DNA of 64,000 nucleotides from Rhizobium sp. NZLR1 (lineage in GTDB: Bacteria > Pseudomonadota > Alphaproteobacteria > Rhizobiales > Rhizobiaceae): contig NZ_CP071635.1 in NCBI RefSeq assembly GCF_017357385.1, positions 124,001 to 188,000 of the forward strand, given 5' to 3'. Below are positions 1-8,311 of this stretch, piece by piece. Each line of letters begins with the position of its first letter. The first letter of the stretch is position 1. The position numbers were made by a program, and so were the translations under genes. The notes below the pieces were generated by a model that was given only the letters and a program-made list of their open reading frames with translations, had not been told where the DNA came from and did not search any database.

Positions 1-2
1 AG

Positions 3-503
3 AAGTGGGTTAACCAACAGGCGATCGAAACGGGGTACGCCCCATCCCTGTCCGAAAATATTCGTCTGCTTATGATGCGTTGTAATGTTCAAAAAGATCC
101 AGGTTTGATCGCAAAGGCGTTTGAGCACGTTTTTGAGAATTGCAAACCAGTTGTTTTGGACACCACGGTGAGGTTAATCCGTTCGTTGGCAGACGACGGG
201 TTTACGCTATCAATTGGTAGCAACTCGAGTTTTATTAGCGGCACTACGATGCACAACTTTCTTGAGAGCACCTTTGGATGCGTATTTCGGTTCGGAATCT
301 ATTCCGACCTGCTTGGATATGCAAAGCCAAACGAGGCATTTTTCAACAAAATCATCAAGTCGTGCGGCGTTGCGGCCGACAACATCCTGCATGTGGGCGA
401 TGACGCCATCTGCGATCTGCAAGGTGCACGCAGCGCTGGAATGCGCGGTGCCCTGGTGGGAAGATCTGAGGACATTCAAGAGGCTGTTTATGACGCAGTT
501 TGA
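3..503 (+). CDS. HAD-family hydrolase, 5' end outside the window
   Basis: The frame is open from the first bases of the window, so the N-terminus, where HAD proteins carry the catalytic DxD, is missing. The visible part has the later HAD motifs: 'IGSNSS' (motif II-like, Ser/Thr after a hydrophobic strand), a lysine in 'YAKPNEAFF' (motif III) and 'LHVGDDAICDLQGARSAGM' (motif IV acidic pair and the usual Gly-rich tail). The family dephosphorylates small molecules in the cytoplasm; the substrate cannot be told. Its 3' end overlaps the next gene by 14 bases, so the two are probably translationally coupled. Confidence 0.8.
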   Translation, partial: KWVNQQAIETGYAPSLSENIRLLMMRCNVQKDPGLIAKAFEHVFENCKPVVLDTTVRLIRSLADDGFTLSIGSNSSFISGTTMHNFLESTFGCVFRFGIYSDLLGYAKPNEAFFNKIIKSCGVAADNILHVGDDAICDLQGARSAGMRGALVGRSEDIQEAVYDAV

Positions 504-1329
504 GGAGTTTGCGCTTTATGAATTTCAGTCAATCGAAGATGCACCCTTTCGACCGGAACAATATTCGCGTCTGAAGTTCGGTTGCGACGAGGCCGCTCGC
601 GAGATGGGCCACCAGATGGCAGACGCGTTCTTCGAAAAAAACGCATCCACAATACTGAACGGTCGCTGCCTGATGATTCCGTCGCCATTCAATTTCGTTC
701 CGAATGCAGCAAATGTAATGACTATGCATTTGCTAGATCGCCTCAACAACCACATCGTTGATGCGAAAGGCAACCATGTGGAATATGCGACTGTCCCGCG
801 AAAGATCAGTTACATGGACGATTATGGATTTCTTTCAGGGGAGGATCGCAAATCATTGATTGCTGGTGATAGGTTCTACTTCAACTCGCAACATTTCGAA
901 GGTCGTTGTCTTCTGTTTATCGACGACGTGAAGATCACTGGCACTCACCAAAACAAGTTGGTCGAGCTCATGCGCGAGCAGCAGTTAGAGAATAAAACAT
1001 TTTTCCTGTATTTTGCTCGATACACGGGCGATCGTCCTAACATAGAATCCGAGCTAAATTTTGCCGCCGTTAAGTCAATCAAGGATCTAAACCGGATCGT
1101 GGTGGAGCCTAGTCATCACATGACCGCTCGGACAATAAAATACATCCTCTCGGCAGATCCAGATGACCTCTATAACCATTTTCTAAGGTTCAGAAGCCAC
1201 CGGTACCTTAAGGCTCTTTATTTCAATTGCTTAAATGAAGGGTATTACAAAATACAAAAATATCAGGCAAATATAGATCTCATTCGCAATGTTGTTAAAT
1301 TAGCGGAACAGCAAATCCCTAAGTGCTAA
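490..1329 (+). CDS. phosphoribosyltransferase-like protein
   Basis: 279 residues from an ATG that lies inside the last codons of the HAD gene. The stretch 'GRCLLFIDDVKITGTHQNKL' has the shape of a PRPP-binding loop: hydrophobic strand, two acidic residues, then a Thr/Gly turn. No signal peptide or membrane segment is seen. HAD and PRTase-like genes often sit together in small nucleotide-type biosynthetic operons such as those linked to ter genes, but no ter gene is visible here, so the role is inferred only from the pair. The rest of the protein I do not recognise. Confidence 0.6.
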   Translation: MTQFEEFALYEFQSIEDAPFRPEQYSRLKFGCDEAAREMGHQMADAFFEKNASTILNGRCLMIPSPFNFVPNAANVMTMHLLDRLNNHIVDAKGNHVEYATVPRKISYMDDYGFLSGEDRKSLIAGDRFYFNSQHFEGRCLLFIDDVKITGTHQNKLVELMREQQLENKTFFLYFARYTGDRPNIESELNFAAVKSIKDLNRIVVEPSHHMTARTIKYILSADPDDLYNHFLRFRSHRYLKALYFNCLNEGYYKIQKYQANIDLIRNVVKLAEQQIPKC

Positions 1330-2086
1330 GAGTTAGGCGGCCTGGCTTTATTCCATCGCGTTCGCTAGCTGCCCACAATACGTGCTTGGGCGGCGGCGAC
1401 TGCTCGATGCGTTTTTGGACGGTATCTGCATGATAGATTATTTTGGAGAGGCTTCCTGCAATTGAAGTGCAGAACCAGTAGCGTGGCGTGCCCCGCGAAT
1501 TTCCAGCCGGACGAAGTGTGCACCGCCGAATTTTGAGCCACCTCTGGCGGACCATCGGCGGTGCCCGACCTTACAGCTGCAGAACAAATATCAGGCCGGC
1601 GGAGTTGAGATTGTCACGGGAGCGGTCGGGTTAGGTACAGTCGACCCGATCCACGCGATCGGGTATGTCGGAAACAACATTGGTTCGGCGGTAGGGGTGT
1701 TTGGGACGGCCTTCCTATAAATGCTCAGGGCCATGCAAGTAGGCGTCGAGCTTTCTTGAGCATGTGAACGGGCGCGGTCATGTGTCAGGCCCCATCGTTG
1801 CGGCATCATATGCACTGCGGGCCTGTATGACGTTACGCGGATTAGGTCTAGATCGAATTTACGAGCTTTGAGCTCGTTGCACGCCCCTAATTATCCTAAT
1901 CCCAATCATATCGATCATAGCCGGGCCGAGCGGCTCACGAAGGCTGTTTTCGACGATGGGACGCCTGGCGCCATTATGGTCGGTGGATTCTGCGACCAAG
2001 GATCTCGATTTCCTCGAGACAGGCGGCAATCACCAGACGCACGCGGCGTGGCCGGCATTGATGATACAACCATTAAGTCCTCTCGA
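1330..2086. other. gene-poor gap with one decayed open stretch
   Basis: No convincing gene. Around 1590-1720 on the + strand a frame reads 'AGGVEIVTGAVGLGTVD', which looks protein-like but has no start and ends quickly. It may be the tail of a lost gene; I cannot name it. Confidence 0.4.
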
Positions 2087-3337
2087 TTAGGAACTCGCCT
2101 TACCTGCAGTCCGCGAAGCCCTCGACACATACATCGGGGGACGGCCCCAAACCTCGGCTATGAGGTCCATTACCTCCGCATTGGTGGAATTCAGCGTTTC
2201 CATCGCTTGCTCGTACGCCGACCGGCCTACCTCTCCCGCTGACAGCTCATACAACGACCGGTTTTTCATCCAAGCTTGCCGGATCGCGTCCGATTCCCAG
2301 ACGGTCGCAGTCAACAGATCATCCCCCAGCCAGTCCCGCAGTAGTGCGACTGCCTCCTGCTGTGAGACGTCACGCGGATCGTGCCCTGTCACCAAATATT
2401 TGGTGAAATCATAATTTACCGACCTCCCAGCCTTTTCGATCAAAGAGACCAAATGCGAGAAGCGGTAGAGGGACAGGCCCATTGACTTGATCTCAGGCCA
2501 TTGAGGGCGGACCGTCACCAGAACGCCGGTCGCGGCTTCATACGCACCCGCGGTCAGAAAGCCTCCACGTCCACAGTGGATAACGACAACGTCGTAGCCC
2601 TGCTCGACTTCCTTGAGCGCATCCACCATTCTGATGCTAGCGTCTGGGTGCCTCAAGTCCTCATTATCGAAGCGCTTCGTACTTTCCCGTTCGAATATTT
2701 CGAGCTCGAAAGTACCCGGCACAAGATCAAGACCATCAAAATGGGTGGGTCGGATTACAGAGCTCATACTGACCCGATCGTCATCATATCTTAAAGCGCC
2801 ATACATGGTCGTAGGGTGGTCGGGACAACCGATATCCGGAAAATAATAGCCGAACATTTTCGACAATGAGCCCTTCGGATCGAGATCTATAGCGAGAACG
2901 CGGTATCCTTGAAGTGCAAGGCCCTGAGCCAGATAGTACGATGTGGTGGTGCTTGCGGAGCCGGAGGCTACTGAGATGATCTGTAGTTTCTCACCCTCGC
3001 GCCTGCGCGGGCAAAACTTCAAAGCCTCTTTTGGACGGGCCGAAGCGAGATAAGCGCGGAGTTCGTTGATCTGTCGAAGCGTATAGGAGCGCCGTCCTGC
3101 GGTCCCTAGCCCCGGTGTTGGCCCCAGCCCATCAATTGACAACTGGCGCAAATAGCTGCCCGACACGCCGAGAATTTCGGCAACCTCGCCCAAGGAGAAC
3201 GAGCGAAGGGTCCTGTCGTCTCGGTCTCGAAAATCAGGAGCTCCCCGCTCCCTTAGGCGATCCCAGAGTTCGTTGATACGGCGCTCGATGCGCTCCGAAG
3301 TGGTTTCCATTTGAGGTGGATTCTCAGTGGGTGGCAT
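2087..3337 (-). CDS. RepA-like plasmid partition protein with degenerate Walker A
   Basis: 416 residues from the ATG at 3337, chosen because GAGG lies about 7 bases upstream. The N-terminal part has the helix-turn-helix region of repABC RepA ('SFSLGEVAEILGVSGSYLRQ', then 'GRRSYTLRQINELRAYL'). The ParA fold follows: 'GYRVLAIDLDPKGSLSKMFG' and 'LDLVPGTFELEIFE' are typical. The Walker A loop, normally KGGxGKTT, here reads 'ASGSASTTT', with both lysines gone, and the later D-C-P-P motif reads 'HCGRGG'. ATP binding is therefore unlikely. No repB or repC follows; the next gene downstream is the PRTase-like gene on the other strand. Probably a relic or repurposed RepA paralogue, not the partition system of the plasmid. 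Confidence 0.85.
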   Translation of the reverse strand: MPPTENPPQMETTSERIERRINELWDRLRERGAPDFRDRDDRTLRSFSLGEVAEILGVSGSYLRQLSIDGLGPTPGLGTAGRRSYTLRQINELRAYLASARPKEALKFCPRRREGEKLQIISVASGSASTTTSYYLAQGLALQGYRVLAIDLDPKGSLSKMFGYYFPDIGCPDHPTTMYGALRYDDDRVSMSSVIRPTHFDGLDLVPGTFELEIFERESTKRFDNEDLRHPDASIRMVDALKEVEQGYDVVVIHCGRGGFLTAGAYEAATGVLVTVRPQWPEIKSMGLSLYRFSHLVSLIEKAGRSVNYDFTKYLVTGHDPRDVSQQEAVALLRDWLGDDLLTATVWESDAIRQAWMKNRSLYELSAGEVGRSAYEQAMETLNSTNAEVMDLIAEVWGRPPMYVSRASRTAGKASS

Positions 3338-4013
3338 AAGTGACCTCGTGACGGCATTTCTTGTGCATGACGTGTTTATTCTGTCACGATTTACCACATT
3401 ATCTGTGCCCGTCAACAAGCACTCTGCCGCGCCAAGAACTTGCGGCTGCATACTTTCGTCAGGGAATTCTTGTTCTCTATTCCTCTTAAGGCGGAACGAG
3501 ATTTTTTGGGCGATCGTTCTGCTCCGGGGTCCGGCTTGGGCTCGTGTTCGGCGGGACGAACAATCCTCCATGCCGGCGGGGCCTCCCCACAGGAACCACT
3601 CGACCCAGCGTGCCACGACCTTCGCCGTTACCCCCTATGGCCCTGATGGCCGCGGATCGTGCGGCCCCGCTTGTCCCAATTAGCCTAAGACGTGGGCTCG
3701 CGAACTGAATCGATCCAGATTCTTGTCACAACATGACGATCGTTGCGGTGCGGCGAATGATCTCGAAGCGCACAACCCGTGCCTTCGATATCCGCGCCAG
3801 CCGGCTGAATTCAGAAGAGGTCTGGCCCAGAACATTGCGCCGCTCGCGCGCAAGATCAGACTCGTCCTCCGCGAAACAAGCGCCGCTAGGTCCCTTCCGC
3901 TGCCGGGGCGATGCCGGACCCGGCGCCGATCACGAAGATAGACGGTCATAACTTCATCGCCGGGCAACTTTCGGCGGTTCGCTTTCTCGGGCAGCGTCGT
4001 GGCGGGGCCGGCG
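3338..4013. other. gap with possible dehydrogenase debris
   Basis: No intact gene. On the minus strand near 3905-3940 one frame gives 'IFVIGAGSGIA', which resembles the NAD(P)-binding glycine motif of short-chain dehydrogenases, but it is stopped within a few codons and not continued clearly in another frame. Otherwise nothing recognised. Confidence 0.3.
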
Positions 4014-5177
4014 TTAGTCCCCGATTGCAAAGCGAGCAATTGACCAGATGAAATCCGTCTGCATGGCAACGGCGGCCTTGTCGAGCTTGCCCGGATTGGT
4101 CCAGAACCAATTCGGATCCGGCGCGCCATTCGGACTGCAGGAACCGGATGGATTGGGACAGAGCGCCGGCATCGGCGGATCGACAAATCCTGCTGGCGTC
4201 GTCTTTATTCCCTTTGCGTTGACGGCGGCACGCGCATGGCAGGTGATGCAGGACGAAGTGTCGGCGAATCCGGCCTCCGTTACCGAATTGCCGAGATGCG
4301 TCGGCAAGCCGGTCGCCGAGACGAAGTCGGTCTGGCTGCCCTTCAGGCAGTAATGTTCCCACACGGGTGAAAGGCCTGCAGAGCCCATCATGGCTTTCAG
4401 TGCGTCGTTCTTTGCACAGGCGCTGTAGGGCCGATCAGGGACGTCATTCGCGTCCACGTCGGCGACAACCGCACCATAGGCATCATGGCATCCGGTATAA
4501 TCGCAACGGCCTGGATTGTTCTGGTGCTCGAACGTTGCCCAGGTCCAGTTGGGCAGCACCTTACTGCTGATATGCATGGCGATTAGCGCGTATTTCTTCC
4601 CGTCAGGTGCCTCGCTGACATAATAATCGGCGCTATCGACCTCATCGGCGGGTACCCAATTTGCCTTGACTTCCATGGCGCCGACAGGAGCTGAGATCGG
4701 CCGGCCGGCATTATAGAAGGATCGCAGACCGGCCTTGGTAAAGAGCTGGTTGCAAACGATGTAATCGAAAGTCGCCTGGTTGCGGCGAACTTCTTCGCTC
4801 CCGTCGGGCGACCCATGCGGGACGAGGCCCATCGGAGCCAACTGCTGGAGGGCTGGAAGACTCAGTATTTTTGGGCTGGCCACGGGAGCGGCGATTTCCG
4901 CCGCTGCACCCGACTGTCCACAGGACGGGTCACCTTTGGCGCCCGGAAAAACCGGGCGCGGAGTGAATGTATCTTCGTTCGAAGCCCATGTTTCGAACAA
5001 AACCTTGCCAGGCGTCGCCGCGACGGGACTAGCGACATAAGCGAGGAAACGCCAAGACGCCTCGTCCGGCCTGTTGATTGCGAGGTTGGCATCGACCGAC
5101 TGAGCGAAGCCGTCGAGGGGTATGGACGCCAACGTAAAAGCGGCACCCGTTGCAAGTAATCTGGAAATCCAGCGCAT
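4014..5177 (-). CDS. exported cytochrome c-like protein
   Basis: 387 residues. The N-terminus is a clear Sec signal peptide (basic start, hydrophobic core, cleavage near 'GFAQS' at residue 25), so the protein is periplasmic. One c-type haem motif, 'CITCH', lies near residue 305 in a region like cytochrome c domains; a second cysteine cluster 'CDYTGCH' has four residues between cysteines and may or may not bind haem. Four or more further cysteines are present. It stands alone, with no oxidase or dehydrogenase partner nearby. The family would carry or receive electrons in the periplasm; the partner is unknown. Confidence 0.75.
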   Translation of the reverse strand: MRWISRLLATGAAFTLASIPLDGFAQSVDANLAINRPDEASWRFLAYVASPVAATPGKVLFETWASNEDTFTPRPVFPGAKGDPSCGQSGAAAEIAAPVASPKILSLPALQQLAPMGLVPHGSPDGSEEVRRNQATFDYIVCNQLFTKAGLRSFYNAGRPISAPVGAMEVKANWVPADEVDSADYYVSEAPDGKKYALIAMHISSKVLPNWTWATFEHQNNPGRCDYTGCHDAYGAVVADVDANDVPDRPYSACAKNDALKAMMGSAGLSPVWEHYCLKGSQTDFVSATGLPTHLGNSVTEAGFADTSSCITCHARAAVNAKGIKTTPAGFVDPPMPALCPNPSGSCSPNGAPDPNWFWTNPGKLDKAAVAMQTDFIWSIARFAIGD

Positions 5178-5780
5178 CTTGTTCTCCTAGCAGTTTCATC
5201 AGTCTCCGAGCTTTTTCGGAGGGGATTTTGTATTTTCGTTGCCTATTCGAGACATCCCGCCTCGCGTGGAAACCGTCGCGCGGACCGAGCGCAAGGTCAT
5301 GTGTCTGGAAATAGATAATCGCAGCTGCGCGCCGCGCGCGTATGCGGCCCAGAGTCCTTTGCGATGGCGTCGAGTTAGTTCCGACGTTGTCTCCATTTCA
5401 ATTTGGTTATTATTTTCGTCGCGACAGCTTTTGACGTCTTTGACGCTTTTATGCCGTCGCGTTATAAAACGCAAGGCCCGTGCCAGCCAACAAGCGCTTT
5501 GCTGCGCTGCTCCGTCGGCGCAGGCCTTTCGTCAACTCATTGAATTTTCTCAGTGGAGTGCTGAATGAAGGTCTTCGGGCCAGCGGCGCCTTGTGGACCA
5601 CGTCCTTCGGCTTGGCGGTGGGATCCGACGTATATACAGCGCTTCGCCACAAGGTTTGGCTGATCCTCCGCGCACACCCTCTGCATTTGGACCTGAAAGC
5701 CATCGAGCCGACACGCTAAGTTCGGAACTTTTCATGCATGCCGCACGATCGTCCTTCGTCGGATTGATTGCCGAGGAATC
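5178..5780. other. non-coding or decayed stretch upstream of nifH-leader copy A
   Basis: No gene I would defend. Bases 5727-5760 resemble 14177-14212 upstream of copy C ('GCATGCCG.ACRATCGTCCTTCG'), so the repeat family extends into this stretch, interrupted in one of the copies. Confidence 0.4.
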
Positions 5781-5999
5781 GACTGGCGGCAACATCATGC
5801 CAGGCACCAGATGCGGGACGAGGTTACCTCGTTCTAGTGAATGGGACCGCTTGCCGTGACGCTTGATCGTCGTCGATCATCCCACCGGAGAGCGCTGTGG
5901 GGCAGGCGGGGCCCAAGGATTGGTTTAGCGCGATAGCACTAGCCTATCAGTGTTTTCAGGTAGGGTCGATTGTTGATGATACGATATCGTCCTCACCTT

Positions 6000-6015
6000 T
6001 GTCCGCTCCGCGACA
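6000..6015 (+). promoter_or_regulatory. NifA upstream activator sequence, copy A
   Basis: Perfect TGT-N10-ACA, about 90 bases upstream of the -24 element, which is the normal spacing for NifA-activated sigma54 promoters. Copies B and C have TGT followed by an off-register ACG at this place, so only copy A keeps the consensus. Confidence 0.7.
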
Positions 6016-6103
6016 CGCATTCGTCTTCGCCCAATCGCGTATTTTCCGCCCACATCGCTGAAATCGCAGCAAATACTTTGTTCGTCAGCTCAATTGGCCG
6101 GCT

Positions 6104-6118
6104 TGGCACGAATCTTGA
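6104..6118 (+). promoter_or_regulatory. sigma54-like promoter, copy A
   Basis: TGGCACGAATCTTGA: the -24 element TGGCAC is perfect. The -12 element has GA where GC is expected after the 10-base spacer. The same base is present in all three copies, so it is not a private mutation; activity is therefore uncertain. Confidence 0.5.
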
Positions 6119-6200
6119 GAGCTATTGCGAGGCAGCGGAACGGCCGCCGCATCCGCGTTGCGGGATAACCGCATTGTTCGAACACGTGAAAGGACAAACA

Positions 6201-6308
6201 ATAGCATCACAACATCAGATCGCATTCTGTGGAAAGCGTGGAATTGGCAAATCCACTACCTCTCAAAATACGCTGGCGGCCCTTGTTGACCACGGCCAGA
6301 AGATCGCT
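6201..6308 (+). pseudogene. nifH: nifH 5' fragment, copy A
   Basis: Codons 1-35 of nitrogenase iron protein. '[14 protein letters not shown]' is the nifH P-loop with Gly to Arg, followed by '[15 protein letters not shown]'. The start codon has become ATA. The frame continues into unrelated sequence and ends at 6431, where its stop overlaps the ATG of the next small gene (ATGA). It cannot make dinitrogenase reductase. It most likely survives as leader for the genes behind it. Confidence 0.85.
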
Positions 6309-6427
6309 CGCCGAATGCGATCCTTAAGGGACAGAGGATTTCAGACCCCGTCCAACAGCCTTTCGGCCAGGCGCGTCCAGCAAGATCGGCGGCCTCGGGA
6401 AATTAGTTCGATCGAGAAGGTTTCAAG

Positions 6428-6571
6428 ATGATTAAGCGGAAGAAAGCATTCTTCGTCAAGCGGGTCAGAGGTGGCAAGCAGGGGGTCGGCAAGGCGGATT
6501 ACGGTAAGGCGGAGGTCGGCATCGGGGGCGTCGGCAAGTCCAAGCGGAAGCCTAACAAGTCTAAGCATTAA
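6428..6571 (+). CDS. 47-residue Lys/Gly-rich basic peptide
   Basis: Starts at an ATG with GAGAAGG 8 bases upstream and overlaps the stop of the nifH-fragment frame as ATGA, so translation could be coupled. Sixteen of 47 residues are Lys or Arg and only two are acidic. The first 14 residues are basic-hydrophobic ('[14 protein letters not shown]'), then a Gly/Lys repeat region (G-V-G-K, Y-G-K, V-G-K). No signal peptide, no cysteine. It lies between the copy A promoter and the NLP-like gene, in the same orientation. I do not know a family for it. It could be nucleic-acid or membrane binding; it could also be chance. Confidence 0.45.
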   Translation: MIKRKKAFFVKRVRGGKQGVGKADYGKAEVGIGGVGKSKRKPNKSKH

Positions 6572-6685
6572 CAGAACGGCGCCCAAAGACGGGAGTTCAC
6601 CGCTGCGACCTACCACTAACCTCGTACGATTTAGCGTCGGCATTCATTTTGCGGACCGAATCGTTCAAACAGCGAAGGACACAAC

Positions 6686-7402
6686 ATGGCACTCACCCTT
6701 CCCCATAATCGGCGAACTCTGCTTACCGCGTTAATCTCCCTTTGCGCACTATCGGGGCCGACGCGCGCGGCTGATGTCATTGATCACGATAAGGTCCAAG
6801 GGTTTCCCGACAGCACCTCCGGCTTCCTCAAGACCTTCCAGCCCTATCTCAAGGTTTACAACGGCTGTGTCCCTTTCCCGGCCGTGGATGCCGCCGGCAA
6901 CGTCAGCGGCGGCCTGAACCCGTCGGGAGCGATGGACGGCCATTGCTCACGAAGCATCGGACAGGTCTACGTCAGAGCGGAATCATCCTTCAGGGGCCAG
7001 TGCGCGATCATGTACGCTTGGTATTTTCCCAAGGAGCAGAACGTCGACGGACCCGGCAATTTAGGGCATCGGTCTGGTTGGCAGAATGTCGTCGTCTGGA
7101 CGGCGAGTTGTGACAGCCAAGCGCGGGTGAACGCAGTCAGCTACTCAAGCCATGGTCATTACAACCGGAAGACAGAGCCTCACATGAGCGGAACACATCC
7201 GCTGGTCGCCTATCAGCGCAACCCATTCCCGCTCAACCCTTCACTGGTTGACACCAGGACTCGTGGCGGGATGCAGCCTGCAATAAACTGGTTCGACATG
7301 ACGCCAGCAGCGAGACACACGCTTGACACCTATGTCTTCGGCAAGGGGGTGCCATTCAACGATTACAACTTCTACTACAATCTGAGCAAGGCCCTATTGT
7401 AA
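6686..7402 (+). CDS. secreted NPP1/NLP-family protein with altered heptapeptide
   Basis: 238 residues with a Sec signal peptide (residues 1-28, cleavage near 'TRAAD'). The mature part follows the necrosis- and ethylene-inducing-like protein fold: 'LKVYNGCVPFPAVDAAGNVS', 'QVYVRAES', 'CAIMYAWYFPKEQ', then the position of the diagnostic heptapeptide GHRHDWE, which here reads GHRSGWQ, followed by the expected 'NVVVW'. In cytolytic NLPs the His, Asp and Glu of this heptapeptide are needed for metal binding and toxicity, and all three are changed. Four cysteines are in the mature part. Start is supported by GAAGGA upstream. The gene sits 114 bases after the basic peptide gene and behind nifH-leader copy A. 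It is probably a non-cytolytic NLP acting outside the cell, perhaps in the nodule. Confidence 0.88.
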   Translation: MALTLPHNRRTLLTALISLCALSGPTRAADVIDHDKVQGFPDSTSGFLKTFQPYLKVYNGCVPFPAVDAAGNVSGGLNPSGAMDGHCSRSIGQVYVRAESSFRGQCAIMYAWYFPKEQNVDGPGNLGHRSGWQNVVVWTASCDSQARVNAVSYSSHGHYNRKTEPHMSGTHPLVAYQRNPFPLNPSLVDTRTRGGMQPAINWFDMTPAARHTLDTYVFGKGVPFNDYNFYYNLSKALL

Positions 7403-7528
7403 TTAATGGGTGGCGCCGGCTTCTCGCCTTCTCGCCGGCGCCTCTTTACGAGTATCGACGATGGCATGCGCCCAAGCGCACAGTGGAGGAAACGCTGGCA
7501 CACATATGATCGGAGCCTGGAGAAACCC

Positions 7529-7672
7529 ATGCACTTCGCGGTTCGTATTAAGCAGGGCTGGATTCTGCGCGAATCACGCCGATCCTGGATGAGCACGATC
7601 ATGCGCCGGGGAGTGCCAACTCATTGTCAACCCCCACGCCTCCAGGCGCCCTCATCGCGCTCTTACCGTTAA
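7529..7672 (+). pseudogene. fixA: fixA 5' fragment
   Basis: The reading 'MHFAVRIKQ...TIMRRGVPT' matches the start of the window's own fixA at 20400 ('MHIVVCIKQ...TIMRQGVPT') at the same spacing, in the same order, and with clear base-level similarity. It breaks up after about 35 codons. A dead copy of the fixA start, placed just after the NLP-like gene. Confidence 0.75.
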
Positions 7673-8049
7673 ATTGCGTAGACAGCCGCTGAGCGAGTTG
7701 ACATGCCTGCCCTCTCCAAAGTGCCCGCGATTGCACTGCGGCATTCTCCGTATCACATCATCTCGTAGACCTGACGCTTAGGCCGCCGCCCAGAAGGACG
7801 CTGCCGACCTACAGCATATTTCAGGATGCCTTGGCGATGTTGTTGGCTGCATAGAGTGCTACCATCTCGACCGACAGACGATGTCGGTTCCTGAGCTTTA
7901 TTCTCACGGATAGGCAACGCGAAGCCGCCGCAAATAACGTCATAGGATACGTCATAGTTGTGGAAGTTAGTCCTGGCTTCTAACAGTTCTGTTTCGCTCC
8001 CTTACCACCGCCGTCGTCGCTCCGCGCAACGCCAATTGGTCGTTTCCTA
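7673..8049. other. gap with no recognised gene
   Basis: No open frame with a convincing start. It separates the copy A genes (+ strand) from the CoA-transferase stub (- strand) and probably contains the deletion joint that removed the rest of that gene. Confidence 0.4.
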
Positions 8050-8301
8050 TCACCCGCCCAGCTCGCGATGGACGCAAGCGTCATGCGCCAGTCGGTTGAG
8101 GCCCTTGTCTTTGCCGCCGCCCGGGGCGGCGGCAAAGACAAAGGTGAGATTGCTCGGCTCGCCCGTTTCGAGGAAACGCTTCTCGACGGCGCAGATCACC
8201 GCCTCCGGCGTGCCGATGCCGCCGAATCCGGAAAAATCGGCTCTATCGCCCGAACGGATGATCGCCACGGCTTCGGCGGCGGAGACAAATTTGTTGCGCA
8301 T
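8050..8301 (-). pseudogene. acyl-CoA transferase, N-terminal stub
   Basis: Begins with ATG at 8301, 10 bases after the phaC stop and with AGAGGA upstream. The first 75-80 residues ('KFVSAAEAVAIIRSGD', 'SGFGGIGTPEAV', 'KRFLETGEPSNLTFVFAA', 'DKGLNRLAH') are the start of a large-type CoA-transferase (propionate/acyl CoA-transferase family, normally over 500 residues). Then the frame stops. It would have activated a hydroxy- or keto-acid to its CoA ester for PhaC. As it stands it lacks the catalytic glutamate domain and cannot work. Confidence 0.75.
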
Positions 8302-8311
8302 CGCTATCCTC

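Larger units (their letters stand above)
5781..6306 (+). repeat. nifH-leader repeat, copy A
   Basis: About 500 bases that match 14505-15000 (copy C) and, from about 5990 onward, the reverse complement of 13733-13440 (copy B). The unit holds a NifA-type upstream site, a sigma54-like promoter, a leader, and the first codons of nifH. Repeated nifH promoter segments are known on clover and pea rhizobial symbiotic plasmids. Copy A has diverged most but keeps more nifH codons (about 35) than B and C (about 20). Confidence 0.85.

Noticed and set aside
5970..6431. A 153-residue protein from copy A
   Set aside because: Its first part is the non-coding nifH upstream region shared by all copies; only the nifH codons are real.
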